A stretch of 64,000 bases of DNA from Numida meleagris. Lineage: Eukaryota; Chordata; Aves; Galliformes; Numididae. Made by a program: the position numbers and the translations under genes. Below the pieces are notes generated by a model. The model saw only the letters and a program-made list of their open reading frames with translations. It had not been told where the DNA came from and did no database searches. The DNA is taken from assembly GCF_002078875.1 (NCBI RefSeq), contig NC_034415.1, positions 17,333,331-17,397,330 on the forward strand. Direction: 5' to 3'. Below are positions 54,001-60,600 of this stretch, in pieces (position 1 is the stretch's first letter; each line of letters opens with the position of its first letter).

Positions 54001-57000
54001 GTAACAATAACTGCTGATACCAAGGAAGTGTATCAAAACTATTTACACAGTTATTATATTTTCAGTATTATGTTATTACTCTGAAAAAATGTATTTGTAT
54101 CTTCCATATGAAGTTTTGGATTTTCAGTTTCATTTAACAAAATTAAGAATGATTATTTTGGGAGAATGATATTGACTGAGCTGAACTGGTATCTCTTTGA
54201 GGGACAACTCCAAAACTCCACAAGGGAAGTGGGAGGGGGCTAATATTGTCAAACAGAGCAGTAGTTTTCCTAGCCTTTGTTCATTTGTGCATCTTTAGGT
54301 AGCAACTGTTTTTCTGCATTTTCTGTATCTTCAGTAAACAGAAGATACATTCTTAGGCGAGTTTCTGAGTTTCACATTCAGTGTTAATGGCTTTCAGATG
54401 ATTCTGTTAGTGATCTTTCACGTATGAGCTTATTCCTTGCCAAAGAGCAATATTGATATTATACCTCCTTAGAATTAGTAATAGGAGAGTGGGAAAAAGA
54501 TAGGGATAACTAAAATCATTACTGGCACGTCTTCTCTGAGTACACTGGCGTACAGATGTACAGTTTTCAGGGACAGATGGGCTTATTGAAATAAATAAAT
54601 GCTGCAAAGTCCAATCAATACAGACACAAAGAGAATAAAGCACTTTAAAACATTTTCTATTGAATTCTTGAGTCCAAAAAAGGCGTAAAATAAAAATGCA
54701 CAGATGTACAAAATGGTACTTTTGATGTACTTCTTAATGAAAGGGCAGACTTCTGTTATTCAGTATCAACATACATTGTGCAGCATAATTGAGAGAAATG
54801 TCAAGTATGATACTCTCCATTTCTTTGTAATTTAATCAATAGCACTCTTAAGACAAAGCAAAGCTTATCAAATTTGTCTAGAATTTTAGTTTTGTTGGAG
54901 ATCCAACTCAGTATTTCAATAGATTTTTTTCTGCTAAAGAGGATTAAAAAAACACCACTGAACAGGTCTACATTATGAGATGCAAAAAAGGAAACTTTTC
55001 ATTAAGTACATTCTTATGAGGAGAATGAATACTGAGCCCAGAGGAAGCTCAATCAATATGCATGGACAGCAAAGCAGCTAGATATTTCTGGAGGCCAGCA
55101 AGACATAAGAGTTGCTCATAAACTGCATTTTGTACAAGGGTGACACCAACTCCAACATGTAAGAGCCCTCAACTTTTATCACAAAAGTAACAATGACTGC
55201 TAGTTGTAATCTCTCATGGGCTGAAAGATATCAACATAGCATATTTTGCAGTCTTGCAGTAACAGAAGATGAAATTCAGAAAAAGTAAAAATCAGAACTG
55301 AACTTTGGTTAGAAGTATTGCGATCACTAAACACCTCCCTTCCTAGACCCACAAAAGCCTATCCCATCTTCTTTGCAAACCTAATGATTTCAGTCATTCC
55401 ATATGTTTAGAAGGGCAGCACTGGAACAAGTAAGGGAGAAAAAAAATCAGACTTGATAATGAGTGTTGATCAAGACTTGCAAGAATATCAGGACAAGCTT
55501 TGTGGGACATGGAAAAAAGATGGTCAATAATCAAAATGGCTACTGCAGCACTATGTGGCTTAAAATTAAACTTCAAAATTGATTTTAATAGCTGGCAACC
55601 TTTTTTGATGCTTGTAACAACAGATGACTCCTCTTACAATTCTGGAATTTGGTATACTGTCATCACTGTACATACTGCAGTTAACAAACTCCAAAACTTA
55701 GACTTGGAAAGACAAGAAGTATTCAGAATCCTGAGTTATGATAGACATAGAATTACATAATTCAAGCGGTAGGCCAATGCAATAGACAGTAAACAAAAAT
55801 AAACATTTTAAAAGCAGAACAGCTACATGTTAGAGTACAGGGTAGGCCGCGCTATACTTCTGAAAACTGGAAAAGAAAAGATTCCTGTAGATAGCAATAC
55901 CCAATTGGTAGAATATATCCACAGTTCTCTTCCTAAAACAGCATAAAAAATTGTTTGAACATTATTTGCATTATAGCTTTTCTCTATGAACTAGTCTACT
56001 GGAACTGGAAACATGACCTCTTGTCATTTGACTGACCTCATCGTTTGGAATCAGTTGCACTGCCCTCTTTCTGAGAATTTGGGAATAAGAATAGAGCTAA
56101 AGTAAAAGTGACTTTGTGGAACAAAATTTTTGTTAGATTGGGGTAAGACATCACTCTTTATAAGTGGCACAAAAAGAACAGGTGTAACAAGCCACCAATA
56201 CTACACACAGGAGGAATGGTACTTGGGATCACTGTATGCAGTAGGCTTCCAATCCTACAAATGGTACAGAAAAAAAAATCAGCAAGCATCCATTTCACAA
56301 TGACACAGCAGAAATGAAGAGAAAAGGGATGATCTGTGTTTGGCCTTTAACAACAGTGAACGTTCGATGTGGCGAAGCAATACAGAGCAGTATTTAGTTT
56401 AAGATGACTAAATTTTAAAATTGTGCAGTAAATACTATGGACAGTTTTGACATAGCTTTGCTTATGCCAGAACTCATTTCCTTCCTTTTTGGATGTGTAC
56501 TGTCACCACAGTTTTTGCATCTCAGACTTGGCCTGTTTCCTGTACCAACAGAAAATGTGACTTTGGTTAAGGATTACTGCAGATCAAAAAATTCATGCTT
56601 AATAATAACTTAAGGGAATGATCAGTGCACTGCTCAAATTCCATTGCAAGCACAGCTATTGCTCTGTGTAGTTACAGGATGAGGGAGAAGTCACTGCAAA
56701 GACTGACCTTACAAGAAAGCAAAACCAGTTAAAAGTGTTGAATCTGCAGAACTTTTATACACATGCACATGTCAATGAAAAAAAACAACATTATTATAAT
56801 GAGAAGCATGTCTAAAACTAGTGAATTCTGGCATTAGAAAGAATATTGTACAAAACTGCTGAAATTGCTGTTACTTTTTTTTTTTTATCTCAGTGTTTTC
56901 AGTATTTACTTTTTTCAGTTAAAGGTTCTGTTTTGACAGCTGATTTGAAGGCACAATTCACATTTTTTGCTTTACATTAAAAGTGAACAATTCTTCTCGC

Positions 57001-57665
57001 TCCTTTTCCGACTGTTTTTAAGAAACGCGGTTTAGTTACTTAGTGATGAATTATTCACTACAAACCTGACTTCACTTACGAATGTGCCCCTAAAGCACAG
57101 TCTTCTTACAACACCTCCTGACCAGGAGTGTTAGTGCTGGGTTCTGCTGTGCACCCAAATTCACCAAGGTAGCCTTTCAAGTAGATCATGATTAAAATTG
57201 AAGCCAATTCCTTCTTTAGAAGTCTGTGAGCCAAGCCAATTTGTCAGCAACTGGTATTGGGCAAAAGTACAAATTTCTATCTGGCCTATTGAATAGCTAA
57301 TTCGAGTTTGTTTTCTGGAAAAACAGTAGCCTTAAAAGCCAAACACTTAAGAACATAGACAGACACTTGGCCAGCATTGCACCATGGCTTCCTTCCACAC
57401 TTTGTGAAGCTAATTGGAGGCCCTAGTCTGCAAGTGCTCTGCATGCATAATGGATCTGTGGGCCATAAACATATGCTTCATTTCCATGGAACAGCACTCC
57501 AGCTTTAATTGTGAGGGTCAGGGGAAGTGAACAAGAATAAAAAGATTATACTTACTGTAAGGAACACATTCATATTGAACTTCTAGATACTTGTATGTTC
57601 CAGGACAAGGATCAGGAAACACATCTGACCCAGTAACTACTATACATTGTGTTCGGTTGTTGCAC
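8300..57665 (-). CDS. ADGRL2: ADGRL2 (latrophilin-2) adhesion GPCR, gene span, 5'-partial
   Basis: Minus-strand gene with 19 core coding exons and 3 cassette microexons (listed separately). Every junction has AG/GT borders and matching phase, and the core exons sum to 4093 nt (1363 residues plus stop). The product is a plasma-membrane synaptic adhesion receptor. In the family the lectin and olfactomedin domains bind teneurins and FLRTs, the GAIN domain self-cleaves, and the 7-helix domain couples to G proteins. The paralogue call rests on the tail: [20 protein letters not shown] and the C-terminal [10 protein letters not shown] fit latrophilin-2 as I remember it and differ from latrophilin-1 (GC-rich, Pro/Gly-rich tail) and latrophilin-3 (ends GPAHLVTSL). 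The full-length protein has about 1450-1490 residues, so roughly the first 100 (signal peptide and most of the lectin domain) are encoded beyond 64000. No frameshift or internal stop was seen. Confidence 0.97.
9055..12353 (-). other. ADGRL2 intron between the last two coding exons
   Basis: 3.3 kb, AT-rich. No exon matching the alternative latrophilin tail sequences was recognised in it. Poly-A/poly-T runs at about 9109, 9548, 10280 and 11740, and a small inverted repeat at 11917-11944. Confidence 0.85.
12354..12482 (-). CDS. ADGRL2: ADGRL2 exon: cytoplasmic tail, possible cassette
   Basis: 129 bp, phase 1/1, with acceptor ...ttgctttag and donor GTGTGC. It reads (G)[20 protein letters not shown] then [22 protein letters not shown]. 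Because it is symmetric, skipping it would join LNQ-G directly to [10 protein letters not shown] in frame, so tail isoforms with and without these 43 residues are possible. Latrophilin tails are known to be alternatively spliced here. The donor GTGTGC is weaker than most in this gene. Confidence 0.95.
12483..15137 (-). other. ADGRL2 intron in the cytoplasmic-tail region
   Basis: 2.65 kb, AT-rich, no repeat family or extra exon recognised. Confidence 0.85.
15138..15234 (-). CDS. ADGRL2: ADGRL2 exon: cytoplasmic tail ([14 protein letters not shown])
   Basis: 97 bp, phase 0 in and 1 out, with acceptor ...cattaacag and donor GTCAGT. It encodes [20 protein letters not shown] and [12 protein letters not shown]. 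The [13 protein letters not shown] block is shared by all latrophilins. Because its length is not a multiple of three, skipping it would bring an early stop in either downstream exon (checked by hand). Confidence 0.96.
15235..15652 (-). other. ADGRL2 intron, 418 bp
   Basis: Short intron between the first two tail exons; nothing else seen. Confidence 0.88.
15653..15781 (-). CDS. ADGRL2: ADGRL2 exon: proximal cytoplasmic tail
   Basis: 129 bp, phase 0/0. It encodes [40 protein letters not shown] and GTQ, with acceptor ...ccccatag and donor GTAACA. It begins the long cytoplasmic tail right after TM7. The cysteine cluster (CFRHSYCC) is a plausible palmitoylation region, by analogy only. It is followed by a Ser/Thr-rich stretch. 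Confidence 0.96.
15782..19375 (-). other. ADGRL2 intron after the TM6-TM7 exon
   Basis: 3.6 kb, AT-rich with CT-rich patches at about 17938-18000 and 18380-18415. No recognised repeat or exon. Confidence 0.85.
19376..19544 (-). CDS. ADGRL2: ADGRL2 exon: transmembrane helices 6 and 7
   Basis: 169 bp. One base completes Lys, then [20 protein letters not shown] (TM6), [15 protein letters not shown] (extracellular loop 3 and start of TM7), and [21 protein letters not shown], ending in phase 0 before consensus donor [14 protein letters not shown] and FNAFQG are hallmark motifs of adhesion GPCRs. Small differences from the mammalian protein as I recall it ([14 protein letters not shown] rather than NEETIVMAYLFTIF) are conservative. 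Confidence 0.96.
20212..20238 (-). CDS. ADGRL2: ADGRL2 27-nt cassette microexon in intracellular loop 3
   Basis: Symmetric 27-nt exon with acceptor ...tgctttctag and donor GTAAGA. Joined after the 45-nt exon it reads [10 protein letters not shown], continuing into SWVLGAF of TM6, which matches the ...[15 protein letters not shown]... insert I know from latrophilins. Two UGC triplets sit within about 20 nt upstream of the acceptor (ctgcttataatgctttctag), a setting typical of SRRM4-dependent neural microexons (inference). Four products are possible in frame: neither exon, either one, or both. Confidence 0.92.
20527..20571 (-). CDS. ADGRL2: ADGRL2 45-nt cassette exon in intracellular loop 3
   Basis: Symmetric exon (enters with one base, leaves two) with acceptor ...tccacaccag and donor GTAAGA. 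It encodes [14 protein letters not shown] after completing an Asn codon, and ends with two bases of a Gly codon. Latrophilin isoforms carrying [13 protein letters not shown] in loop 3 are known, and I recall human ADGRL2 isoforms with this insert. It is preceded on the minus strand by a roughly 40-nt pyrimidine tract with UCUU/CUCUCU elements of the type bound by PTB, and by the hairpin at 20613-20642. Regulated inclusion is an inference; the exon's existence is well supported. Confidence 0.92.
20583..20612 (-). promoter_or_regulatory. Polypyrimidine tract of 45-nt cassette exon
   Basis: On the minus strand this is an almost uninterrupted run of C and T with UUCUU, UCUUU and CUUCU words, which are PTB-type binding sites, leading to the acceptor ...cacaccag at 20572. 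Confidence 0.45.
20613..20642 (-). promoter_or_regulatory. Intronic hairpin over branch-point region of 45-nt cassette exon
   Basis: Inverted repeat GAGAGAGA-T-GCTA / loop AAGAT / TAGC-TCTCTCTC: 12 paired positions with one bulged base and a 5-nt loop. In the transcript it begins about 40 nt upstream of the cassette exon. It holds the distal half of the pyrimidine tract in one arm and a CUAAU branch-point-like sequence at the loop edge (A at 20630, 59 nt from the exon). The symmetry is seen directly; a regulatory role is inference. Confidence 0.45.
21421..21512 (-). CDS. ADGRL2: ADGRL2 exon: end of TM5 and intracellular loop 3
   Basis: 92 bp, phase 0 in and 2 out. It encodes [20 protein letters not shown] then [10 protein letters not shown] plus two bases (AA), with acceptor ...ttgacag and consensus donor GTAAGT. 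The trailing AA forms Lys (AAA) when joined to the TM6 exon, Asn (AAT) when joined to the 45-nt cassette exon, and Asn (AAC) when joined directly to the 27-nt one. Splicing therefore changes the residue at the loop-3 junction as well as its length. Confidence 0.96.
23389..23865 (-). repeat. CR1 LINE, 5'-truncated 3' end
   Basis: Minus-strand CR1 fragment of about 475 bp. Its 3' terminus is at the low-coordinate end, where two short ATTCTGTG-type terminal repeats lie next to the ctggcctt flank. An open frame at 23630-23833 reads [20 protein letters not shown] and continues [15 protein letters not shown], the conserved C-terminal end of CR1 ORF2. It sits inside the long intron between TM5 exons. 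It is the best preserved repeat in the window. Confidence 0.9.
24660..24765 (+). repeat. Short CR1 LINE 3' fragment
   Basis: The plus strand carries GCAGGAGGTTGGACCACAGA followed by TCCCTTCCAACCTGTATTAT, the typical CR1 3' UTR wording. It lies about 0.8 kb from the minus-strand CR1 at 23389-23865 in inverted orientation. Confidence 0.75.
27730..28030. other. GC-richer island in intron, possibly a retroelement LTR or promoter-like sequence
   Basis: About 300 bp of clearly higher GC content inside an AT-rich intron. It contains GGAGCACCTGGTGGGAAGGC, GGTGGAGCCAGGATCCACCC (with an internal palindrome around GGATCC), a TATA-like CATTTAAGG at about 27844, and AAGGTAAGC at 27911. The composition and the TATA-like box recall a solo LTR or promoter, but I could not define TG...CA ends or a target-site duplication. 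A dispersed repeat is the most likely explanation. Confidence 0.35.
29438..29504 (-). CDS. ADGRL2: ADGRL2 exon: extracellular loop 2 and start of TM5
   Basis: 67 bp, found by direct translation: [20 protein letters not shown] then IL, phase 0 out, donor GTAAGA. The acceptor ...ctactgtag follows a C-rich run (seven G on the plus strand at about 29513-29519). The Cys-Trp pair at the start belongs to the conserved ECL2 disulfide with TM3 (family knowledge), and FIGPV is typical of latrophilin TM5. Confidence 0.96.
30790..31010 (-). CDS. ADGRL2: ADGRL2 exon: transmembrane helices 3 and 4
   Basis: 221 bp, phase 0 in and 2 out, with acceptor ...tctttgcag and donor GTAAGT. It encodes [20 protein letters not shown] (TM3), [20 protein letters not shown] (end of TM3 and intracellular loop 2), then [20 protein letters not shown] (TM4) and [10 protein letters not shown]. 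The [15 protein letters not shown] motif is characteristic of adhesion-family TM3. The exon's last two bases join T of the next exon to complete Ala. Confidence 0.97.
31959..32168 (-). CDS. ADGRL2: ADGRL2 exon: transmembrane helices 1 and 2
   Basis: 210 bp, phase 0/0, with acceptor ...atttctag and consensus donor GTAAGT. It reads [20 protein letters not shown] and continues through TM1 (to CIFTFCFF), the short loop [13 protein letters not shown], and TM2 ([16 protein letters not shown]) to DKTEYK. The exon links directly to the GPS exon, so only about a dozen residues separate the tethered agonist from TM1. Confidence 0.97.
33207..33380 (-). CDS. ADGRL2: ADGRL2 exon: GPS autoproteolysis motif
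   Basis: 174 bp, phase 0/0, 58 codons from [20 protein letters not shown] to ILMAHREIV, donor GTAGGT. It contains the GPCR proteolysis site: CSFWN, then [30 protein letters not shown]. The four GPS cysteines and both tryptophans are intact, and the cleavage tripeptide is His-Leu^Thr. In the family, cleavage leaves a non-covalently bound N-terminal fragment, and the sequence starting TNFAILM acts as the tethered (Stachel) agonist. Sequons NCS, NYS and NKT are present. Confidence 0.97.
33381..34466 (-). other. ADGRL2 intron before the GPS exon
   Basis: 1086 bp, AT-rich, no recognised features. Confidence 0.87.
34467..34672 (-). CDS. ADGRL2: ADGRL2 exon: GAIN subdomain B, middle
   Basis: 206 bp. 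Two bases complete Gly, then [20 protein letters not shown] through [18 protein letters not shown], ending in phase 0 before donor GTGAGT. The beta-strands [28 protein letters not shown] contain two N-glycosylation sequons (NAT and NST). A 257-bp intron separates it from the preceding exon, the shortest core intron of the gene. Confidence 0.96.
34930..35052 (-). CDS. ADGRL2: ADGRL2 exon: GAIN subdomain B, first strands
   Basis: 123 bp, phase 1/1, with acceptor ...ccgcttag and donor GTGAGT. After a Val codon completed across the junction it reads [20 protein letters not shown], then [21 protein letters not shown]. This is the start of the beta-sandwich subdomain B of GAIN. It has no usable Met and was found by direct translation between the neighbouring exons. 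The SIQL and KQNSRNG motifs are shared by latrophilins 1 to 3. Confidence 0.95.
35053..37120 (-). other. ADGRL2 intron between GAIN subdomains
   Basis: 2068 bp. It contains the ZNF143-type motif at 36616-36634. A 121-codon minus-strand open frame at 35971-36336 has no recognisable features and is treated as chance. Confidence 0.87.
36616..36634 (-). promoter_or_regulatory. ZNF143/THAP11-type motif (ACTACA...CCCA) in an intron
   Basis: The minus strand reads ACTACATCTCCCATAATGC. This matches the core ACTAYRNNNCCCR of the ZNF143/THAP11 (SBS) motif fully, and the extended ACTACAnnTCCCAGCATGC form except for the last part (TAATGC for GCATGC). The site is within the 2.07-kb intron between two GAIN exons. 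Confidence 0.45.
37121..37304 (-). CDS. ADGRL2: ADGRL2 exon: GAIN subdomain A, second part
   Basis: 184 bp, phase 0 in and 1 out, with acceptor ...gaatgcag and consensus donor GTAAGT. It encodes 61 residues from [20 protein letters not shown] through [12 protein letters not shown] helical sequence (here [21 protein letters not shown]) to RVSMPTENI. It is close to identical to other vertebrate latrophilin-2 proteins as I remember them. The helical part of the GAIN domain ends here. Confidence 0.96.
37305..40191 (-). other. ADGRL2 intron downstream of the 39-nt exon
   Basis: 2.9 kb. A stretch at about 38440-38720 has more balanced composition than its surroundings and could be a conserved non-coding element, but I cannot test this. 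Nothing else recognised. Confidence 0.85.
40192..40230 (-). CDS. ADGRL2: ADGRL2 39-nt exon in GAIN domain ([13 protein letters not shown])
   Basis: Thirteen codons, phase 0/0, between acceptor ...actaaaaag and donor GTATCT. The peptide [13 protein letters not shown] joins SYNK of the previous exon to [10 protein letters not shown] of the next one exactly as in ADGRL2 orthologues. The small size and lack of a start codon hide it from ORF detection. A strong pyrimidine run (ttttcttttctctt on the minus strand) precedes the acceptor. The conserved cysteine in KTC is present across latrophilins 1-3, so I regard this exon as constitutive rather than a cassette. Confidence 0.95.
40771..40806. repeat. 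(CAAA)n microsatellite
   Basis: Six to seven tandem CAAA units followed by an A run, in the intron upstream of the 39-nt exon. Likely length-polymorphic. Confidence 0.9.
41299..41484 (-). CDS. ADGRL2: ADGRL2 exon: GAIN subdomain A, first part
   Basis: 186 bp, phase 0/0, 62 codons from [18 protein letters not shown] to [12 protein letters not shown], with acceptor ...catttcag and donor GTACAC. It encodes the first helices of the GAIN domain (helical subdomain A), including [20 protein letters not shown]. The exon is symmetric, so skipping would keep frame, but it is part of the constitutive fold and I have no evidence that it is skipped. Confidence 0.96.
42306..42409 (-). CDS. ADGRL2: ADGRL2 exon: rest of hormone-receptor (HRM) domain
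   Basis: 104 bp. It enters with two bases completing Gly and ends in phase 0 at AAG before donor GTTGGT. It encodes [34 protein letters not shown]. The two cysteines and the [14 protein letters not shown] core are typical of the small HRM domain that sits just before the GAIN domain in adhesion GPCRs. NCT is a potential N-glycosylation sequon. It was recognised by translating the minus strand directly, since it contains no in-frame start and is short. Confidence 0.95.
42958..43254 (-). CDS. ADGRL2: ADGRL2 exon: Ser/Thr/Pro-rich linker and start of hormone-receptor domain
   Basis: 297 bp, phase 1/1. About 65 residues of Ser/Thr/Pro-rich linker, likely a mucin-like O-glycosylated stalk ([20 protein letters not shown]..., [15 protein letters not shown]), precede [19 protein letters not shown] and [11 protein letters not shown], which open the HormR (HRM) domain. 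The donor is GTATTG after CGA-G, weaker than the other donors of the gene. It is supported because the next exon restores GTASYLC exactly. A long open frame on the plus strand across this exon is a shadow caused by its composition. Confidence 0.95.
44592..44635 (-). repeat. Tiny CR1 LINE 3' end fragment
   Basis: ATCACAGAATCATAGACTGG followed by CTTGGGTTGCAAGGGATCTT on the plus strand is the reverse complement of the last 40 or so bases of CR1. The match is lost beyond that. Confidence 0.65.
45950..46152 (+). repeat. CR1 LINE 3' end
   Basis: The plus strand has TTGCCCAGGGAGGCTGTGAA, then CTTGGAGGTGCTCAAGGCCA, GGGCAACCTGATCTAGTA and CGGTCCCTTCCAAGCCAAGC, ending in the CR1 terminal tandem TATGATTCTATGATT. 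About 200 bp, clearly recent relative to the other copies. The 5' border is approximate. Confidence 0.88.
48744..49258 (+). repeat. CR1 LINE fragment, about 515 bp
   Basis: The plus strand starts at GGCCGCACCTCAAATACTTT and runs through TATGAGGAGCAGCTGAGGAA, GGGAGACCTTATAGCTCTCT, GGCCTCAAGTTGCACCAAGG and GGCTGCCCAGGGAAGTGGCA to a degenerate 3' end (CCAACCTTAATGATTCCAGA). This is the end of ORF2 plus the 3' UTR of CR1, with several disabling changes. It lies in the intron between the olfactomedin and linker exons. Confidence 0.85.
49983..50240 (-). repeat. CR1 LINE fragment, minus orientation
   Basis: The reverse complement reads GGTTGTTCAGCCTGGAGAAG, then GAGGAGACCATCTCTTGGCT and GAAATTCTTCACCATGAGGC, which is CR1 ORF2 end and early 3' region. 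It lacks the terminal CR1 octamer repeats. It lies about 0.7 kb from the plus-oriented copy at 48744-49258, and their CR1 intervals overlap, so they form an imperfect inverted pair. Confidence 0.8.
51199..51999 (-). CDS. ADGRL2: ADGRL2 exon: complete olfactomedin domain
   Basis: 801 bp, phase 1 in and 1 out. The acceptor is ...gactgttag and the donor GTAAGA follows PDPAQ-G. After [14 protein letters not shown] the exon carries the full olfactomedin-like beta-propeller, recognisable by AGAWCKDP near its start, the central [20 protein letters not shown], the mid-domain cysteine in [12 protein letters not shown], and [20 protein letters not shown] at the end. NES is a potential N-glycosylation site. 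In latrophilins this domain binds FLRT proteins. A single large exon for the whole domain is the usual family arrangement. Without splicing the frame stays open for a further 95 codons into the intron (see findings). Confidence 0.97.
52061..52096. repeat. A-rich tract (T/C tract of the transcript strand)
   Basis: Nearly pure A with scattered G on the plus strand. In the ADGRL2 transcript it is a U-rich tract about 60-100 nt upstream of the olfactomedin exon acceptor, so it could serve as a distal polypyrimidine element. Confidence 0.7.
52663..52715. repeat. Purine-rich GA/GAAA low-complexity tract
   Basis: About 50 bp of GAGAGAAAGAGAGGGAAAGA-type sequence, purine only apart from single C bases, in the intron between the KVEQK microexon and the olfactomedin exon. 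The transcript strand is a long CU-rich tract downstream of the microexon. Confidence 0.7.
52939..52953 (-). CDS. ADGRL2: ADGRL2 15-nt cassette microexon encoding KVEQK
   Basis: Fifteen bases flanked by acceptor ...ttaaaatag and donor GTAAAT. Spliced between the lectin exon and the olfactomedin exon it keeps phase: the trailing A plus this exon gives AAA GTG GAG CAA AAA, then its last G joins TT of the next exon, giving VPY-KVEQK-VFVCPG. Skipping it gives VPY-I-FVCPG. KVEQK is the insert known at splice site A of latrophilin-1, where it modulates teneurin binding. A UGC triplet lies about 10-12 nt upstream of the exon and a second one further up in a pyrimidine-rich run, which is the setting bound by the neuronal factor SRRM4 (inference). 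Confidence 0.9.
57556..57665 (-). CDS. ADGRL2: ADGRL2 exon: end of Rhamnose-binding-lectin (SUEL) domain
   Basis: 110 bp. The acceptor is ...cattacag and the donor is a consensus GTAAGT. The exon enters with one base completing an Arg codon, then reads [10 protein letters not shown]...[20 protein letters not shown] and leaves one base of the next codon. This is the C-terminal part of the galactose/rhamnose-binding lectin domain. Its four cysteines belong to the conserved disulfides, and NRT is a potential N-glycosylation sequon. In latrophilins this domain takes part in teneurin binding. The preceding lectin exon was not found to the right and must lie outside the window. Confidence 0.96.
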
Positions 57666-60600
57666 CTGTAATGGGAAAAGGAAGCAAGCTGATTAATTTA
57701 AAATTACATTTAATTTGCAAGTTCATACTAAAGTGCTATGTACAGTGTTAACTCGCCTCACACTTGGGCAGTCCAATTCATAAGACAACAAAGTTCATTA
57801 ATACTAGATCAGTCAAAGTCCATAAACGAGGCTTCAAGACAATATTTCAGTTCAAGCTTAACACTCTTAAATTTGAGTATCATTGTTATCTCAAATGTCA
57901 CTCATTTCAAGTAGCAAGGATAGCTGCCCCAAACATATACTGACTTGACACTACTACTCAGTAAAATCAAAGCAAAAGGCAAACATAATATAAAACTTAA
58001 AAAAAAAAAAAGTATAAATGTGAATAATGTACAATCACAGAAATGACCAATTCCTTTAATCTCTTCAGGTACACATTTGAATGGTTTTATGTCTCAGAGA
58101 AATTTTTGTTGTGATTAAAGGCAGCCATGATTTTGGCTGGAACAGTTATTGCAAACAAAGAACATTAGTATTTCAATTTTAATAATTTTAACAGCAATTG
58201 GTGGTCTTTATGCTTCCTCTGTTAAGTTACAGGAAGAAGTAAAGAATGACTGTCTGCGGAAATTAGAAAAACATTTAAGAAGAACTGCAAGAAAATTAAT
58301 TACAATGTATTTTAGAGGAGACTAAATACTGAAATATAAATGATTTGTTGAAGAATGGAAGCCAATGTATTTTGATGCAAAGAAGAACTTTACTGCAGTG
58401 CCTCCAGCCACAGTGATTTTCTGAATGTAAAGGTTTTTAAAGTGTTTTTTGTGTTTGTTTGTTTTGGTGTTTTTTTTCTTTTAATAATAATCAGGGACTT
58501 CCAGGCCAAATGTAAGATTAGAATTTTAAATGAAAAAACTATCACCTAACTCCAAAGAGATGAGTCAAAAAGTAATATAGAAAAAGACAGTCAGACAGAC
58601 ATAGATGGAAAAGAGAAGGTAAGGGAGTTTGGTGACTAAAAGAAAAGGAGTTTGGCTGATCTTCTCAGGGGTTACTTTTGTTTGTCAGCAAACTGAATAA
58701 CAGAGATCTGAACTTAAGTAATAGCCTAGCCTTTGACTCCAGCTGTACATCAACTTCTCTATTGCCCTACTACTTCCCACACTCCCTGAATAATAAATCT
58801 CAAGCTAAAATAATCCATCTTGTACCATCAGCTTTCTCCAGCTGTACTTTGCCAACAGGTCTAAGAGTGATTCTTGCTACCTCATGACAGGTAGAACAAG
58901 CCCATCTGGAGAACTCTGACATAAACGATGTTCCTATTTACTTTCTAATCAAGGTAGCAGTGAACTGGTTGGGACATACGGAGCTTCTTGCTGAGCAAAC
59001 TCAGGAGCAAAATCTCTTCTGACTTTATCAGATCATTCTTCTTTTCTGTTCTTTTTTAAAAAACTATTCTGTCTTGTGATACTCATAATTTCAAAACTGA
59101 CTGCAAATAACCCACATAAGCCAGGTCAGGCAGGTGGATGGTGAGGAGCTCACCTTGTGGCCATCACTTGCCAGTCGGCCCAGTACCGTACCACACAGGC
59201 TGCCAGCATTACTCACTGCAACAGTCCACACAGTGTATTAGGGTCTGGAGAAAGCAGGGTGCTTCCAATGGCTTTCAGAGCCACATGGAAGTGATGAAAC
59301 AGGTGACCATCTTGCAGAGAGTCACTGCATTGCTCTCAGGTGCATGTTACAGGAGGCTGCAGAAGTAGGAGACGGCAACACGATCCTACACTTCACAGTC
59401 CTCCTTGGTCTTACCTCTATACAGGGTTTTTTAAAACCCACAGTTGAGGCCAGACTAACCAGCATATAAAAAGTAATATTTTGTAATTAATTTTTTTAAA
59501 TTAAAATGAAGCCAAAAGCATTCCTACAAAAATACTCTCCGTAGTGCATCACTCAATGTAATGGTTTCCACATCTCTGAGCTGTATGAAAATTTCATTTT
59601 ACACTTGAAAGAGCAGCAATTAAGACAGAAATATTGATTTGTTACAAAATAAAATGGATACAAATTGGGAGGAATTATTTGAGAATGAAACTGATGAAGG
59701 TCAGTTTCAAGCCTGTATCAAAAGGATATATAGTAGCAATAATTCAGAAGTGGACTATTTTTGTCTTACTACAATAAGAGCCAGTGTCAAACTTCAGGCA
59801 CTGAGTTGTTGACTTTGTAAAAACTATGACTACTGACTATTTCAAGAATTTATGTGCTCTGCATATGGCTACCTCCTGCTCACCTTTGGCCAAAATGCAG
59901 GTGACCCCAGTTCCAAAATGCAATGAGCTATGCCTGCTGCTGCAGTACACCATAGTACTACAAAGCATCCCTATCCAGAGCAAGAGCAATTACGTGGGTA
60001 TCTGAAGGAATAAAGATTTTACCTGCAAATCACTGATCTGTATTTAAGAATAAACTTGTGGTTGCATTTTTAAAAACTTGGTAATTTTTCAGTAAAAGTT
60101 TCTGATTTTCATATATGCTACCATTTCAAATTAAAGTATCTTGATTTATATGTTCATATGTAAAAAAAAATCACATTCAGGTAACTATTTGTTACTCAGT
60201 TAAGTTAGTCAAAAACCAACAGTAATTACAGCAGCTGCCAATCCCAATTCAAGGATTCTGGAGAAGAGATGAAGGATATGTGGGCCTTGTAGAGGTAGTT
60301 CTGAGACAAGCCATTTAGGGAATTTACAGTATTGTCATTTGTTCTCTGGATAAGTAGTAGTATTCCTTCTTTAAAATTGTTCTTTCTTTCCCCCTGTAAA
60401 ACCTGGGACACTAACTTCAGTATTAATTATTGACCTGTGCTTCTGCTGCTGCCTGCAAAGACCATTCTACAAACTGATAACGGTCTCAGCTGACATTCTT
60501 TATGTCAGTTATATTGGACAAAAGATACTCTATATAAAACAGCATCTTATCTTACATGGCTACAGATTATCAAGGTACCTTATCACCAACCTAGCAGAGG

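Larger units (their letters stand above)
52000..57555 (-). other. ADGRL2 intron between lectin and olfactomedin exons
   Basis: 5.56 kb, divided by the KVEQK microexon into 4602 bp upstream and 939 bp downstream. It holds the A-rich and GA-rich tracts near 52.1 and 52.7 kb, and very AT-rich DNA at about 53320-53430. No CR1 copy recognised. Confidence 0.87.
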